From positions 186,001-250,000 of the forward strand of contig WHVD01000088.1 in the NCBI GenBank assembly GCA_015178975.1: a stretch of 64,000 bases of DNA, read 5' to 3'. This document shows positions 48,262 to 59,899 of the stretch, piece by piece. Made by a program: the position numbers and the translations under genes. The stretch is from Hysterangium stoloniferum (Eukaryota > Basidiomycota > Agaricomycetes > Hysterangiales > Hysterangiaceae). Below the pieces are notes generated by a model. It was not told the DNA's origin. It made no database searches and saw only the letters and a program-made list of their open reading frames with translations. Each line of letters begins with the position of its first letter. Position 1 is the first letter of the stretch.

Positions 48262-49017
48262 TCAAGATTTGGACCCATGGGAGCGGACACAATACGGCAT
48301 ACTTACACTCAAAAACACCTTTTCTAAAATATATTCAGGAAAGCGTTGCCGGCAGTCAACGATTAATTCGCGGTGCATAATTGCCGCCTTAGTCGCATAT
48401 GCACCCTGACCGAGTTCTTGTCCCGGATCTTTTGCCATTGATATCCATATGCGCTCGAAGAGTTGGAAGAGGAGCGCGACACGCCACATGTCTTCTTCGA
48501 TGATTTCGACTTCTTCATTCCATCGCCGATCCTTCCAAGTCTGTGCACGTCATAAAAATCGATGAACTCGGTGGGCTATAAACAATATAGCAGAGAAAGA
48601 GGCACAATGCAAGGGGGAAATGAACATACCCTCAATTTCCCAAGCTGTTACTTCAACTTGGTGCTTCGCGGTCATACCATGCCCCACGAACAAATGGGGG
48701 AGTGCTCCCTTCATCTCCCTAAATCTCAGGTAGAACTTCGAGATGCAATTGACCGTGCGGAAGAGTTGTAAAATAGGAAGTACCGAAAGATAAAGGCTTT
48801 CACAAACATCTTTGCATCTCATCAGGCCCATGTAAACACTCTGCACGGTTTTACCATCAGCACTGACCTCAGGTGTCGTACGCAATGATTTACATTTCAT
48901 AATGAGCTCTGCTACTGTCTGCGCTGTGGGACCATCGAATTCTTGTTTGTATTTGTGTCGTTCACGTGTGGCAAGCATGAGACGATCCACTGGATATTTA
49001 CTTATGTCAGTGATCAA
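48262..49017 (-). CDS. Possible spliced gene or transposase remnant, unrecognised
   Basis: The minus-strand reading starts at 49017 (MITDISKYPVDRLMLATRER) and stays open about 150 codons. A clean GT-AG intron (about 48629-48576) leads to sequence whose best open frame contains EEVEIIEEDMWRVALLFQLF and GAYATKAAIMHREL (about 48495-48320). That last part loosely recalls the C-terminal region of KDZ-type transposases (EEV..L..EM, then AYA.(R/K)QA). Frame continuity across the intron is not clean. I cannot decide between a host gene and an element remnant. Confidence 0.35.
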
Positions 49018-49299
49018 AAGTGAATAATTATACGACGGCCACGAATGTCACGTTACAGCTTACTCGCTAGATCATACCATACATCTTGCGGAGGCCCCAG
49101 CCATCCATGGTTGTCATTATGGCATCGTGGCGATGACCTGGATTCATACTACCGGTCGAAGCACCTCACTTACACGCCAACTGGGGGACAAACCATTTCT
49201 GCTGTGGAATCAAACTTATTGAACTGTTGCATTGACACTGCGCATTCTATCATAAATATTCGTTCACAAACATTTAGCCGCGATGTACATTTTCTTCAT

Positions 49300-50545
49300 T
49301 CATGCAGCGTCTACAGGATTCCAGCTGATAGCACCTGCTTTTCCTTGGTCTAAGGCATCTATGGCTTCCATATCGCCGTTATCGAGCTCGAAGTCATAAA
49401 CATCGGCGTTGGAGACAACTCGGCTAGGCTGGGACGACTTGGGGAGTGGGACCAGACTATCAGTTAATGGTTAATGTTGGCATATTTCTTGGACGGAAGT
49501 ATTATACCCTTTTTGCAAAGACCATCGAACGAGGACCTGTGCAACATCCTTGGAATGCTTCAGATGGATTGAATGTTAATGTGAAAGTATATCAAATTCA
49601 TCCTTGAGAGACATGCCTTTTTGGAAACGGCTTGTAACATGGGATTGTCGAATTTTCCTCTCACAAGCGGGCAATAAGCTTGGACAATGATGTTGTTTTT
49701 GGCACAATATTCGACGATTGGCCTTTGCTGACAGAATGGGTGCAATTCGATTTGGTTGATCGCCGGTGTCTCTAAACCAGCTTCCTTAATTTCCTCGAGA
49801 TGTTTTACTGAGCTGAAAACATGTTATAAGTCTAAGAAGTAAATGAGAGTAGAAAAAAACCAACTGACTAGTTGGAGACACCAACGGTGCGAATTTTTCC
49901 TTCCTTTTTCGCCTCGAGCAGAGCCCGGTATGTTGCTACTCGTTTTTCGGTACCAGCCAGCGGATCATGAATGAGATAGAGATCGATATAATCTTTCGGA
50001 TATGACAAGTTTAATTACACTAGATAATGATCTCAAACACCTACCAAATTCAAAATTAAGTAAGGATTCGTCGACCACCGCGAGGCATTTTTCATATCCA
50101 TGATCAGGACTCGCAATCTTTGACGCTATCGCATGCGAAACCAGATCAGGACACTGCTCTCTGAGGTCACCTGGGTTGTCACGTACTAATAAAGATATCT
50201 TCTCGCTTAATACCGCTCTCTCTCACTGCCTCGCCCACTTGTTTCTCATTCCTATACATTCGTGCTGAATCTATATGTCTGATAAAAAAAATGCATTTGT
50301 TATGGGTGTGTTTTGATTATCCGAACACAAATGCCTACCGATAGCCATCTTTCAAGGCAGCCAGACAGGCCGGTTTGCAATCATCGTTCCGATATACACC
50401 CAGCCCTAACTTGGGCATAAGAAATCCTATGAGAGGAGGGTTAAACATTGCTAATTACCGTCTTTGGACCCTGTACAGGGTTGTATAACTTGCCTGTCGG
50501 CAGCCGAAAAAAAGATTGCTTGGTAATTTTAGTTGCACTAGACAT
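49300..50545 (-). CDS. Aldo/keto reductase
   Basis: Starts at the ATG complementary to 50543-50545 ([19 protein letters not shown]) and ends at TGA 49300-49302, with about seven short introns. NADPH-dependent reductase of the AKR superfamily, (beta/alpha)8 barrel, cytosolic. Seen in order: [26 protein letters not shown] (catalytic Asp and Tyr), a Lys in [11 protein letters not shown] that may be the catalytic Lys or lie near it, [11 protein letters not shown] (His of the tetrad), [39 protein letters not shown], the cofactor loop [16 protein letters not shown], and ending WNPVD. Length and order fit a complete AKR of about 300 residues. The substrate cannot be told from sequence. No obvious breaks, so probably a working host gene. 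Confidence 0.85.
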
Positions 50546-51786
50546 GGTGTACGAAGGCCAAGGTACTTTGGTAGAAGTGACGAAGTGGCGATAAGAAATT
50601 GAGTGTGGGATGCACGTAGTATAAATATGTGTTCACGTGTGACAATGTGACACGGCTCATGATAAGACAGTGGGATGTCGATCCGATGATCGTGAACAGA
50701 AGAAGTCAACTGCTTTGCAGCGTCCCCGTGTGTCCCCATGTATTTACGGAATATCCGTCGCTTGCATCTTTCCGTGTACCTTTACAGTAATTGCCTCGGA
50801 ATTTTACCACATATATAATTGCAGCCGAAGATAAATGTATTATCACATCGCAGGTTTTTGTCAAGTCAATTGAATATTTAAATAAGCTCACAAGTGTCCC
50901 GAGAATATGGATACAATACATTTAGTTTCCAGGGCACTTGAAGAACTTCATTATTATGAATACCACGTGTTGGATTCTGGTGATCACAGGCCGCACTTTT
51001 CAGCTGTGCACTTATGTAATGATTTCATTTGGAATCTAAATCCGACAGTTCGGCCCAGGGCCAGTCATGACTGGAAGTCCAATTACCTCCGGTCACGTGC
51101 TGACCCGTTTCAGGACACCGAGCCACGTGTCATCCACCCCTTCTGTTCGCCGTTTGACCTCCACATACTCTTCAATACCTCAAAATAATGAATTCAAGTG
51201 TGTTTCTAGTACATATGTAATATGAAAGATTTTTAGAATTGATTTAAATCTCCTGTGTCCGTTCGTAGATGTATTTCACCCATCTGTCATTTCTAACTCC
51301 CACCTGCACTCATTCGTTTTGGTGCGCCATCGTTATGTCTCACGGTAAAATATGCGAGCAACGAAACTATAAAACTGCGTATAGTGTGAGTTGTGGGTAT
51401 CAACTATATAGTTATTTTTCACATGCTCAGTTGGACCTCCTCCAACAGTCCCTCTTGTGAGTCGTACATACGCCTGCATATCCATAATATATACTTACAC
51501 AACTATGCATATAGATCTTTCCATGCAGAGGAAAGCAAGACGCGTTTAGCGGTATCCCGCAGCTGTAAGTCGTAATGTGCGCACCGTTGGTAAATCACCC
51601 GTTTTATTGCTGCTTATTCTATTGACAATTTATTGGAGACATCAACCTGTTAAACTTCTATTATCCCCCCCTATCAATCTCGGCGAACCGTCTGAGCGAC
51701 TTCGTGATGATCGGTATAGATATCTGTCACTCATATTGGAGCGTAATCGTTGTGTATTGGAATGGGTGGCGGGAACAAGGTGATTG
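50546..51786. other. Intergenic region, no gene seen
   Basis: Presumably includes the aldo/keto reductase promoter at its left end. A plus-strand frame at 50907-51188 (93 codons) lacks motifs and may be chance. Confidence 0.4.
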
Positions 51787-52114
51787 TGTTAGAAAAGTAA
51801 CCCTAATAACAATATAACTCAGTCTCGTGTATCATACAACGGACTATATTTTATGTACCTAATAACAATATAACTAATAAACAATTATTAGTTACAATGT
51901 GCATGAATATATAACAATCTTTACTCACCTCAGTCTCGTGTATCATACAACGGACTGAGGTGATACCACTTTCATTCTCCAGCTTATATATATTGTCGCA
52001 TATATCATCAGGTACCAATATAGGTATGTTGGTGATACCGGTTACCTCTGTCTGACGATTAAGTCTTGGGTCGGTCGATTTATGCCGGGTGGATTTTGAT
52101 GGTGTTATTCAACA
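51787..52114 (-). repeat. Solo copia-type LTR (LTR C) with the same leader plan
   Basis: 328 bp, TGTTAGAA at 51787 and TTCAACA at 52114, flanked by GATTG on both sides (51782-51786, 52115-52119). Minus-strand reading: TATATATAAG, then about 27 nt, exon 1 51956-51929, intron 51928-51874, exon 2 51873-51859, spacer 51858-51846, exon 1 again 51845-51818 (28/28 identical), exon 2 again 51817-51803 (15/15 identical), then 16 nt to the end. The sequence differs from LTR A, but the order and sizes are the same. Confidence 0.85.
51874..51928 (-). other. Predicted 55-nt intron in the copia leader (LTR C)
   Basis: GTGAGT at the 5' end, TTTATTAG at the 3' end, with TAACTAAT as a good branch site. Precisely absent from the second leader copy. 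Confidence 0.8.
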
Positions 52115-52974
52115 GATTGTGCAAAGTTATAATTGTTCATAATGCGCTTTTATTTAATTTAATTAATTCTGTTTGTGCGTGGCCACCGGTAATAAGAGTA
52201 ATATAAATACCGGCTAGGTTAATTTTACGATGTGAACAAACATAAATGAATGTATTCTATACCTAGCTACTCGATGACTAACCACTAGGCCCTAAAACGC
52301 CGTGATCTCCTAAAGCTACGTACCCCTAATTGATATAGTGATCTTAAATATCCTGGTACATTACAGTGCATGCTAACAGTGAGTACATGATATTATAAGG
52401 CTATAGACAGTCTCATACTAGATCCAGAGTAAAAATCAAGTTGACATCCATCGGGTGTTAGAACACTTCTTATATATATGACCCATTACATTGTTTAAAA
52501 TCCACCTATATTGAACAATAAATATACCTGAGCCCACAGTATATGAGCATTCCGCGTTCATGCCTCGAAACTAGGCCGATTTAAGATGCTAACTAGCAAT
52601 GGGTTATGTATGGGGTGTCTCTATAAGCATAATTAGTGTTTCCCGTGAATGATAAATTGATCCCCACTTGCATGGAAAATTGTGGAGAGAAGTGCAAAGG
52701 TGGTATAAGAATATATCATTCGGCAATCCATGATCTTTCTACGTTTTTTGACTGTTTGTTCTGTAGCATGTATTCATTTACTAGCCACTTTTGAGAAGCT
52801 GTTGAACGAGCCACCTGGATGGTGTCTATTTAATGCCGCCCAATCCGTATTGATCGACTACCGGCAAAACTCCCGCACCATACTCGGAAAGAAGGTCAGA
52901 AGTGGCCGGGCCGAGATGAAGTAGCTGCAGCGTCACTTTCCCGCCATAGTTGCTTTCTCTGCCAGACCACCAGG
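52115..52974. other. Upstream region of the permease, no gene seen
   Basis: AT-rich, without recognisable coding sequence or repeats apart from a short match to 47216. A 64-codon frame at 52730-52924 has a hydrophobic start but no other support. Confidence 0.4.
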
Positions 52975-55436
52975 ATGTCAGAAAAAAACGATTCGAAATC
53001 CCAAATTGTGAATAGGAAAGCTGCTGATGATTTGAAGGCTCTAGGCTACACGCAAGAACTGTCTCGTGTGAGAATATTTTTCTTGTAGTAGTGCTACCGG
53101 TTGATATCACTTTTGTGCAGAATCGTGGTCTATTTCACATATTGTTCAGTGAGTTTGGTTGCTCCGTACATACCATTGCTGTTGGTTCTAATGCAGTTGT
53201 AGTGTCATTGGGTATGACGCCATCACTAATATCGCATGCTCGAGTGATCATAATTAACGTGTCTTAAAGCAATATTGGCCGTCCGTGAGTTGCACAGTGT
53301 GTAGGATAGTTTGAGGAATTCGAATTAAATTCCGGGTAGCCTTTGGTCTTTCGGCACCGTTTTCCACGAGTCTTGTAGGGGGAGGAGTGCGTGTACTATC
53401 CTGCTACATGCCCTTGTGCTATTCTGACACAACTATGGCACTTGTCTTCTTGATACCAGCCAGCAACTATAATATGGGTACTAATAATGTCCAGATTTTA
53501 TGGATTCAGCGATGACATTTGACTCATTTCAAAGGGATACGTCGTCATATCTTTAGTAGTCCTCTGCCTAGCCATTTCATTGGGAGAGATCTCGTCAAGG
53601 TCCCCTACATCTGCCGGCCCATATTGTTAGTTTATAAATCCGCTTGAGTTACCTACCTCAGATAAATCACTCCATATAGACTGGGCCCACCAGCTTGCGC
53701 CTCCAAAATACAAAATTTTGATGTCTTGGGTTACAGGTAATAACCATTTACTTTCCGCCAGTGAATGGCGGGAATAACACAATTACAGGATGGATATCGC
53801 TCACGGGCAATTGGACCATCGCCCTTTCCGTTAATTTTGGTGAGTCACCTTCCACACTAGGATAAGACGCTAGCTATAGGCCGTGATGCCCCTCACTAGG
53901 GGTAGCTCTATTCATCGTGGCTGCTGCTGGGATCTACCATCCCGACTGGGAGGTCGTACCATATCAAGTCTTACTGATATTTTGGGCGGTTACACTCTTT
54001 ACGATGTCTGTCTGTATGTTTGGGAACACATATTTGCCCATGATTGATGTACGTGCTTTTGCGTCACACTTTTTGACGATTCACCGGCTGTAGACCATTT
54101 GTGCATGGTGGACTGGAGCGAGGTGAGTTCATATCGTGATGTCCCATTCTACCGATCCCACATAATGCCCTTTATATAGTATATTCATTATATTAATTGC
54201 CCTATCAGCAAAGGCGGGACAAGGGAGGCACTCCGCGGGATTTGCTCTGGGTCACTATGACGGCACACTATCCGGGTGGCCAGAAGGGTTCAGTTTCTTC
54301 ATAGGTGTGGTAATACGTATCTTGCATTCTGCCCAGAGATTGATGTTTCGTTACCTAGGTTTATTGCCACCGGCCTACACATACGCGGCCATTGGCATGA
54401 TAGCAAGTATGGCCGAAGAAGTGGAAGAGCCCGAGCTACAAGTGCCAAGAGCAATGGTCTATTCTGTGGTCGTTGCTTTGGTCTCAGGCTTGGTCTTCCT
54501 TCTCCCGATCATGTTCACACTGCCCGATATTCCAACGCTGTTAGCAGGTATGGACATAATTTTCAGATTTCTAACTCTCTACACCTGCCTAACTGCGCAC
54601 CCAGTGCCTTCTGGGCAACCTGTTCCCCTCATGTTCGAATTGATAATGGGCTCTCCCGGGGGTGGTTTCGGCCTCTTTTTCCTACGTGTGTGACAATGAA
54701 GTATGCTGCAGTGCTTCCCAAATTAATCATTTATCACAAGTAATTGGCATCGCTGTATTCTGCGCCATCAGTATATCGACAGCAGCATCTCGGGCTACAT
54801 GGGCATTTGCGCGTGATAATGCAATTCCAGGCTCGAAATATTGGGCTCGTGTCCACAAAGGACTGGACGTGCCTGTTAATGCGCTTCTTCTGTCAACGAT
54901 AATACAGATGCTCTTGGGCTTAATCTACCTTGGTAGGGCAGTCTGTTGTTTCAGGGTGATTACTAGTACGTAGACTGATCAATTACATTAAAGGCTCCAC
55001 GGCGGGTTTCAACGCATTCTCTGGAGTAGGAACTATCTGTCTGGGGGTTTCGTACGTCCTCCCTGTCGGAATCAGCCTCTGGCAAGGTCGTCGAGAAATA
55101 TCCACGGCGCGCTATTACTGGGGGACGTTCGGGGCCGTGGCAAATATCGTCGCTATCGCTTGGGTGTTATTCTTCATTGTTTTGTTTTGCATGCCTGCTG
55201 CATTGCCAGTCCGCACGAACACAATGAGTAAGTCCGTCAGTTGATATCTTGGCACAGGACCCTGAAATGCGTCGTGCACCGCAGATTACGCGAGCGTCGT
55301 CTTTACCGGATTCATGGTCCTAAGTGCGGGGTGGTACATTATTCATGGTCGCAAACATTACACTGGTCCCCCGAATACAGTGGCTATTGGTAGTAACGAG
55401 GGGAAGCTATCTCAGGAGGGAGCGGCCGCGGCCTGA
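52975..55436 (+). CDS. APC-family amino acid / GABA-choline type permease
   Basis: I can join 17 exons in frame, from MSEKNDSKSQIVNR (52975) to a stop at 55434-55436: 52975-53067, 53121-53148, 53197-53211, 53270-53284, 53340-53386, 53460-53477, 53535-53625, 53680-53736, 53789-53839, 53900-54048, 54094-54122, 54180-54304, 54359-54547, 54605-54685, 54741-54932, 54994-55227, 55285-55436. Plasma-membrane (or vacuolar) transporter with about 12 helices. Landmarks: FGLSAPFSTSLVGGG, LCLAISLGEISSRSPTSAG (the conserved APC loop), WAHQLAPPKYKILMSWVTG, GIYHPDW, LLPPAYTYAAIGMIASMAEE, SRATWAFARDNAIP, and MNYASVVFTGF near the end. No stop or frameshift, so probably functional. The substrate is inferred only from family resemblance. 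Confidence 0.88.
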
Positions 55437-55680
55437 ACCCACCCCGTCTGCGAAGCATCAAGTTTGATTCGTCTTTTCATTTCTTCTTGATAACCTATTT
55501 GTACTCTTAGGCGAGCAGCAGTTTCGCATGCTTTGGTGGCCAATTGGCCGTCCATTGCAGCCGTTTCAATTATGTAAGGCGGACTTTGGAAGTAATTAAA
55601 TACCAGCGGTCCGACCGCACGCACATGAACCAGGCCCACGGCCAAAAGATGACGATGGATCTCATCGGCGAGTAACCTAA
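55412..55680 (-). CDS. Short open frame overlapping the permease 3' end
   Basis: The minus strand reads HLLAVGLVHVRAVGPLVFNY and a following Ala-rich helix (ETAAMDGQLATKACETAARL) with protein-like composition, running into the permease's last codons. No start or splice context is convincing, and I do not recognise the family. It may be the end of a truncated convergent gene. Confidence 0.3.
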
Positions 55681-55872
55681 TACGTCGAAAATCACATCGG
55701 TGGACAAAGGAACAGGTTGCTTTCTAACGTTGAATATGAATTTCCGATGAAGGCCATTTCGCCACTTTACTAAGCACTACTTACTGTAGGTTATCTTATA
55801 GGGAGAGCTAGTCAAAATAGTCTAAAATATATAGTGAAAATATAACTTGACTCGTCATGACTTCTGTACTTG

Positions 55873-56530
55873 TCACCGGGAAAAGTCCTAGCTCCAAAAT
55901 CTTTTAGGATCATCAGGAGAGTTTATTTTATATAAACTCCGCCAATCACTCGTCGGATCATTAACCGAGTTAAAATCGGTTAAGGATCCAACATGATTGG
56001 CGGGTTTAGAATCCAACAAACTTTTTGGATCCTTAAAAGATTCATAACTGAATTAAAATCGCTTAAGGATCTAAGATGTGATTGCAGGGTTTAGAGTCTA
56101 ATGAACTTTCGGATCCTCAAAAGGTCCCTAGCTAATTTTAATTCTTGTAAAGATTCAATGGATGATTGTTGGAGTTTAAATAAAATAAGGCTCTACTAAC
56201 ACCGGGAAAAGCTTTAGCTCCAAAATGTTTTAGGATCCTCAGCAGAGGCTTATTTTATATAAACTCACCGAGGTAAAGTCGGTTAAGGGTCCAACTTGTG
56301 ATTGGCGGGTTTAGAATCCAACGAACTTTTGGACCTTAGGGATCCATAACCAAGTTAAATTCGGTTGAGGATCTAACATGTGATTTCAGGGTTTAGAATT
56401 CAACGAACTCGTGGATCCTCAAAAGATCCCTCACCAATTTTAACTCTTATAACGATTCAATGGATGATTGTTGGAGTTTATATAAAATAAGACTCTACTA
56501 AGGATCCTAAAAATTTTTGGAGAAGGGGAT
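55873..56530. repeat. Two tandem foldback/MITE-like units of about 320-340 bp
   Basis: Unit 1 starts CACCGGGAAAAG near 55876, unit 2 CACCGGGAAAAG near 56201. Each holds an internal 150-bp subrepeat (GGATCCAACATGATTGGCGG-type, twice). The left end (TTTTAGGATCATCAGGAGAG then TTTATTTTATATAAACTCC) is the inverse of the right end (GGAGTTTATATAAAATAAG then GGATCCTAAAA), so each unit folds back on itself. No coding sequence. Confidence 0.7.
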
Positions 56531-57005
56531 TATCCCAGTGTGTGTTGTTGAGTAAAGTAACGCATGAGGGAATTGGGAAGAGGCGCCTAAAGGATCCCTA
56601 GAGTGGAACTTGCAAAAAGAAAATCTTTCTACAGGCACACTCACGTTACTTGTCTCTTATTCCCAATAATTTTACGGTAAAAAGAAAAAAGTTCCAGTTA
56701 TGACTCATGGGTTGAAAGGTTAAAATCAGTCAGTGAGAAAAAAAATATTCTCGCATAACCTTATGGATTACAAGTCTCCATGTCAAGGCGCCAAAAGTGA
56801 TTTTACGCTTTCCCTATGAAACTGTGGAAAAGTGGTTTGAAGCCATTGCCGCACTATCACGAAGTTAATGCGTACTTTTGGCATTTGCCGTGGACTTATT
56901 TCAGATTCGCGGTAGTCCGGAAACATAACGATGCTCATTGTTCCTCGAGTGCCATGAACTTCTGTCGCACTGCTACCGACGGGTTCATTTCGGTCGTCGA
57001 CGGCG

Positions 57006-57566
57006 ATGCTTGAACCGTATATAACTCTCACTTTTTTCCCCGTGCCTGTCAGCCAAAAAGGATGGGTACGCAAACATAACAAACATCTCCCCAACCACCG
57101 CTCGTTCACAGAAAATACAAAAGGTATTCTATACATTGGAACCCCCCATCAAGGGACTAATGCGATACAACGTCTCGTCGACATATGTTCCGTCTACGGT
57201 CAAGTAAACCAAGCTTTAACAAAGGATCTGGTGGCACACTCGGAGACGTTGCAGGTTCGGACTATAGGTAATTATCCCACGAAGTTTTACTACGAGTCAT
57301 ATGAAACAAAGTTGAAGGGTGGCGACACACTGCTTGTACTTTCGGCCACTTTCTACCACCTGATTAATTGCTTACACATAGTTTTACAGTTGGTTCCCAA
57401 GTGGTCTGCTGTTGTCCCAGGAGCGGTAAATGTCGAACCAATTGCTCTGGGGAGCGACCATGTTAACCTGATACGGTTTCCTGACAAAGATGACGAGGAT
57501 TATAAGACTGTCATGAGAGCCATATTGTTCATGATCCTGGATATTCAAGGCGAGGGAATAGTGTAG
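57006..57566 (+). pseudogene. C-terminal half of an NLR-type hydrolase
   Basis: From about 57110: HRSFTENTKGILYIGTPHQG, ICSVYGQVNQALTKDLVAHS, FYYESYETKLKGGD, a short probable intron (about 57325-57389), then LVPKWSAVVPGAVNVEPIAL and DHVNLIRFPDKDDEDYKTV, ending at a stop at 57564-57566. This is the second half of the PGAP1/DUF676-like hydrolase found in fungal NLRs. The N-terminal half with the IHGLNGH start and the nucleophile is not upstream; a matching N-terminal half lies inverted at 57883-58370. Confidence 0.65.
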
Positions 57567-57882
57567 ACGTAGACGTTCCTTACGGTTGTTTGCATATTTT
57601 GTTCAAAGGAGGGAAGGCCGTAACACGTTCTTGGTTCACATTGGGTTCCATCCCCTTATATTATATTTAAATCTTTGGATAAATCGCAGGACGCCACTGT
57701 GGAGACGTTCTGTAGACTTCCCCGCAACAGTATCAAGGCCTGTAACGGGGACGCTCATCATATCCCGGCAACCTGTGGGATGTAAAAGCACTTACGAACT
57801 TCAAAACGATCCCACCCATGCTATGTGCTATGAATATTATAGGGGGTTCCTGGGATTACACAAATGCTAAGCAGTGGAAGAA

Positions 57883-58370
57883 TCATTGATTTGAACGCAT
57901 GCGTACCGATGTCTTAGTTACTTTCCTTTCGTCTACAACCTTATTGATCAGCTGTTGAGCGTGATCGAACATTGTCGCTTTAGCCAATTGTGGCTGCCCC
58001 GATATAGCTGCATCATAGCCGTATGTGAAGATCCTTGCATTCGGGATATCGTCCGGCAAAAAGTCCTCAAGCCACATTTTCTTGTTAGTGGCGGTCCCAG
58101 AGGTGTCTCGATGACCATTTAAGCCATGGATGGCCACAATGCTATAAATCGACCAGTCATTGCAGTTCATCAGCGCGAGCGTCCGGACTGTGGCTTACTC
58201 GACGACTAGTGAAACTCCTTTAGCGAGACGCTTGAGTCCAACTTGGAGTTTGGTTGTTGATGCTGACTTGAACTCATTGCTTAACACAAACTGCACCCAA
58301 GGTGATCCACTGGGCTTGAGAGAGGCAGATAAAGACGCAGCTGGAGTTTCAGCTAGGAAAACATGATTTG
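57883..58370 (-). pseudogene. N-terminal half of an NLR-type hydrolase, inverted
   Basis: Minus strand: an exon ending KLQVGLKRLAKGVSLVVE (about 58190), a GT-AG intron, then IVAIHGLNGHRDTSGTATNK, MWLEDFLPDDIPNARIFTYG, and FDHAQQLINKVVDERKVTKT down to a 5' splice site near 57905. The exon that should carry HSLGG and the rest is not found to the left on this strand. Together with 57006-57566 it looks like one gene broken by an inversion, or halves of two copies. Confidence 0.65.
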
Positions 58371-59899
58371 TGCTTATCTGTCAGACAATTGTTGATTATT
58401 TTCAAAGTTTCTAAAAAGGAGCCGTGTCAAAGAAAGTTCTACAAAACCCTATTTCCAACAGTAAAAGGCACCGTGCCAAAGTAGCCAACCTATTCTACCA
58501 GTCACATGAAAAAACAAAGCTTCTGGAAAAGTTGGCAGAGCTATAGTAACAGTGCGTTCAGAAACTGTGACTGGCGCATATGGCAGTCTCTGCGGTGCCA
58601 ACCTCGTTCCCACTGATAAGCATTGCCTTGAATCAAATACCTTCTAATTGTGGGCGAAGGTCGCGAAGTTGGAACACTAATGGAATAGAGTCCCGAATAT
58701 TATATTCAACTATGTGTCATATTAGTACCAAAAATAGATACCTGAGCGTTGTACTTAGGTTTACACTGCAAGGGAAATCCCGACAATCGTGGGATCATTG
58801 GATGTACTTATCCTGTGTCGTCAAATATGCTGGCACATTTGACATAACTACACGATACGTGGATTTAAAATCATCTGTACAGCGCAGCAACAGTGCAATT
58901 ATTAATATCTATTGAGATGCTTTGGCACACCGATGATCTCGCCAATATGTTTTGAAGAATTTCGCTCGTTGTGAACTCAGTGCAGAATAGCGAAAAAGCC
59001 TTGCCGGCGCAGAGCCCAACGTCAATGTCGATCCGGATTTGGAGGCGGAACCTAATGTCGAGAATGAGGTCACTAGGAAGTGAAAGGAACAATAGTCAAG
59101 TGAGGACTTGAGGACTTGGGAATTGACAATGAAGGGAGGAGGGGTGGTAGCGTGAATAAACCGGATCGTGAGTTCGACGCGTCGAGGCTGTGGCCAAAGA
59201 AAAAATATTTACCCCTGCCGTAGGCATATTTGATGCAAGGCATTATCTTCTTCTCGTTTCGATCTCTCATCCACTACGTTCCCGAACCCGAACACTGAAT
59301 TGTCTCCTATTGATATGAATTAATACTAACGCATGATTATGAGTAGTGGGACTAATAGAGACAGCGGGGTTGAATGCAAAGACGGATGTCGGAGGAATGA
59401 TATGCTGGAAAAGAATAAGATGATGGGCTGATGAGGAGGAGGCAAGGCGCCACTTAATGACAAGAGTCGAGTGGTCAACCAGCACGATCAAGGGAAGGTG
59501 CATATATCCGCTAAATCAAGACAAACGCACCTTGTTGAGACGAAGGCGTTCTGAAAATCAATGGCATCTAGAATGTACATAATATACATGCAATTTACCT
59601 ACACCTCGAGCACAATAGCCTAATATTTTAAAATGTGAGCGCAGGTAAATATCGGTATTGGAAAATTCGACTACTCGAGATAGCGGCGATAATACTACTG
59701 ATGAGGTTATGGAGAATGAGAACACGGAACCGCCTAAATCGCGAAGAAAGTACTATTGGCGCTGTTACATAACATATTCTGTGCAATTTGCATATATAAT
59801 GGACACATGTGAGATGCAGCTTGGCCAAAAAAAGTTTGACATCAAAGCCCAGAATCAGGTCAATGGTTTTTCTTCCGAGTCACCTAGAGCGGCCGGGAT
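58371..59899. other. No recognised gene
   Basis: Small open frames (58580-58915 plus; 59073-59270 and 59267-59503 minus) without motifs or splice structure I can support. Confidence 0.35.
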
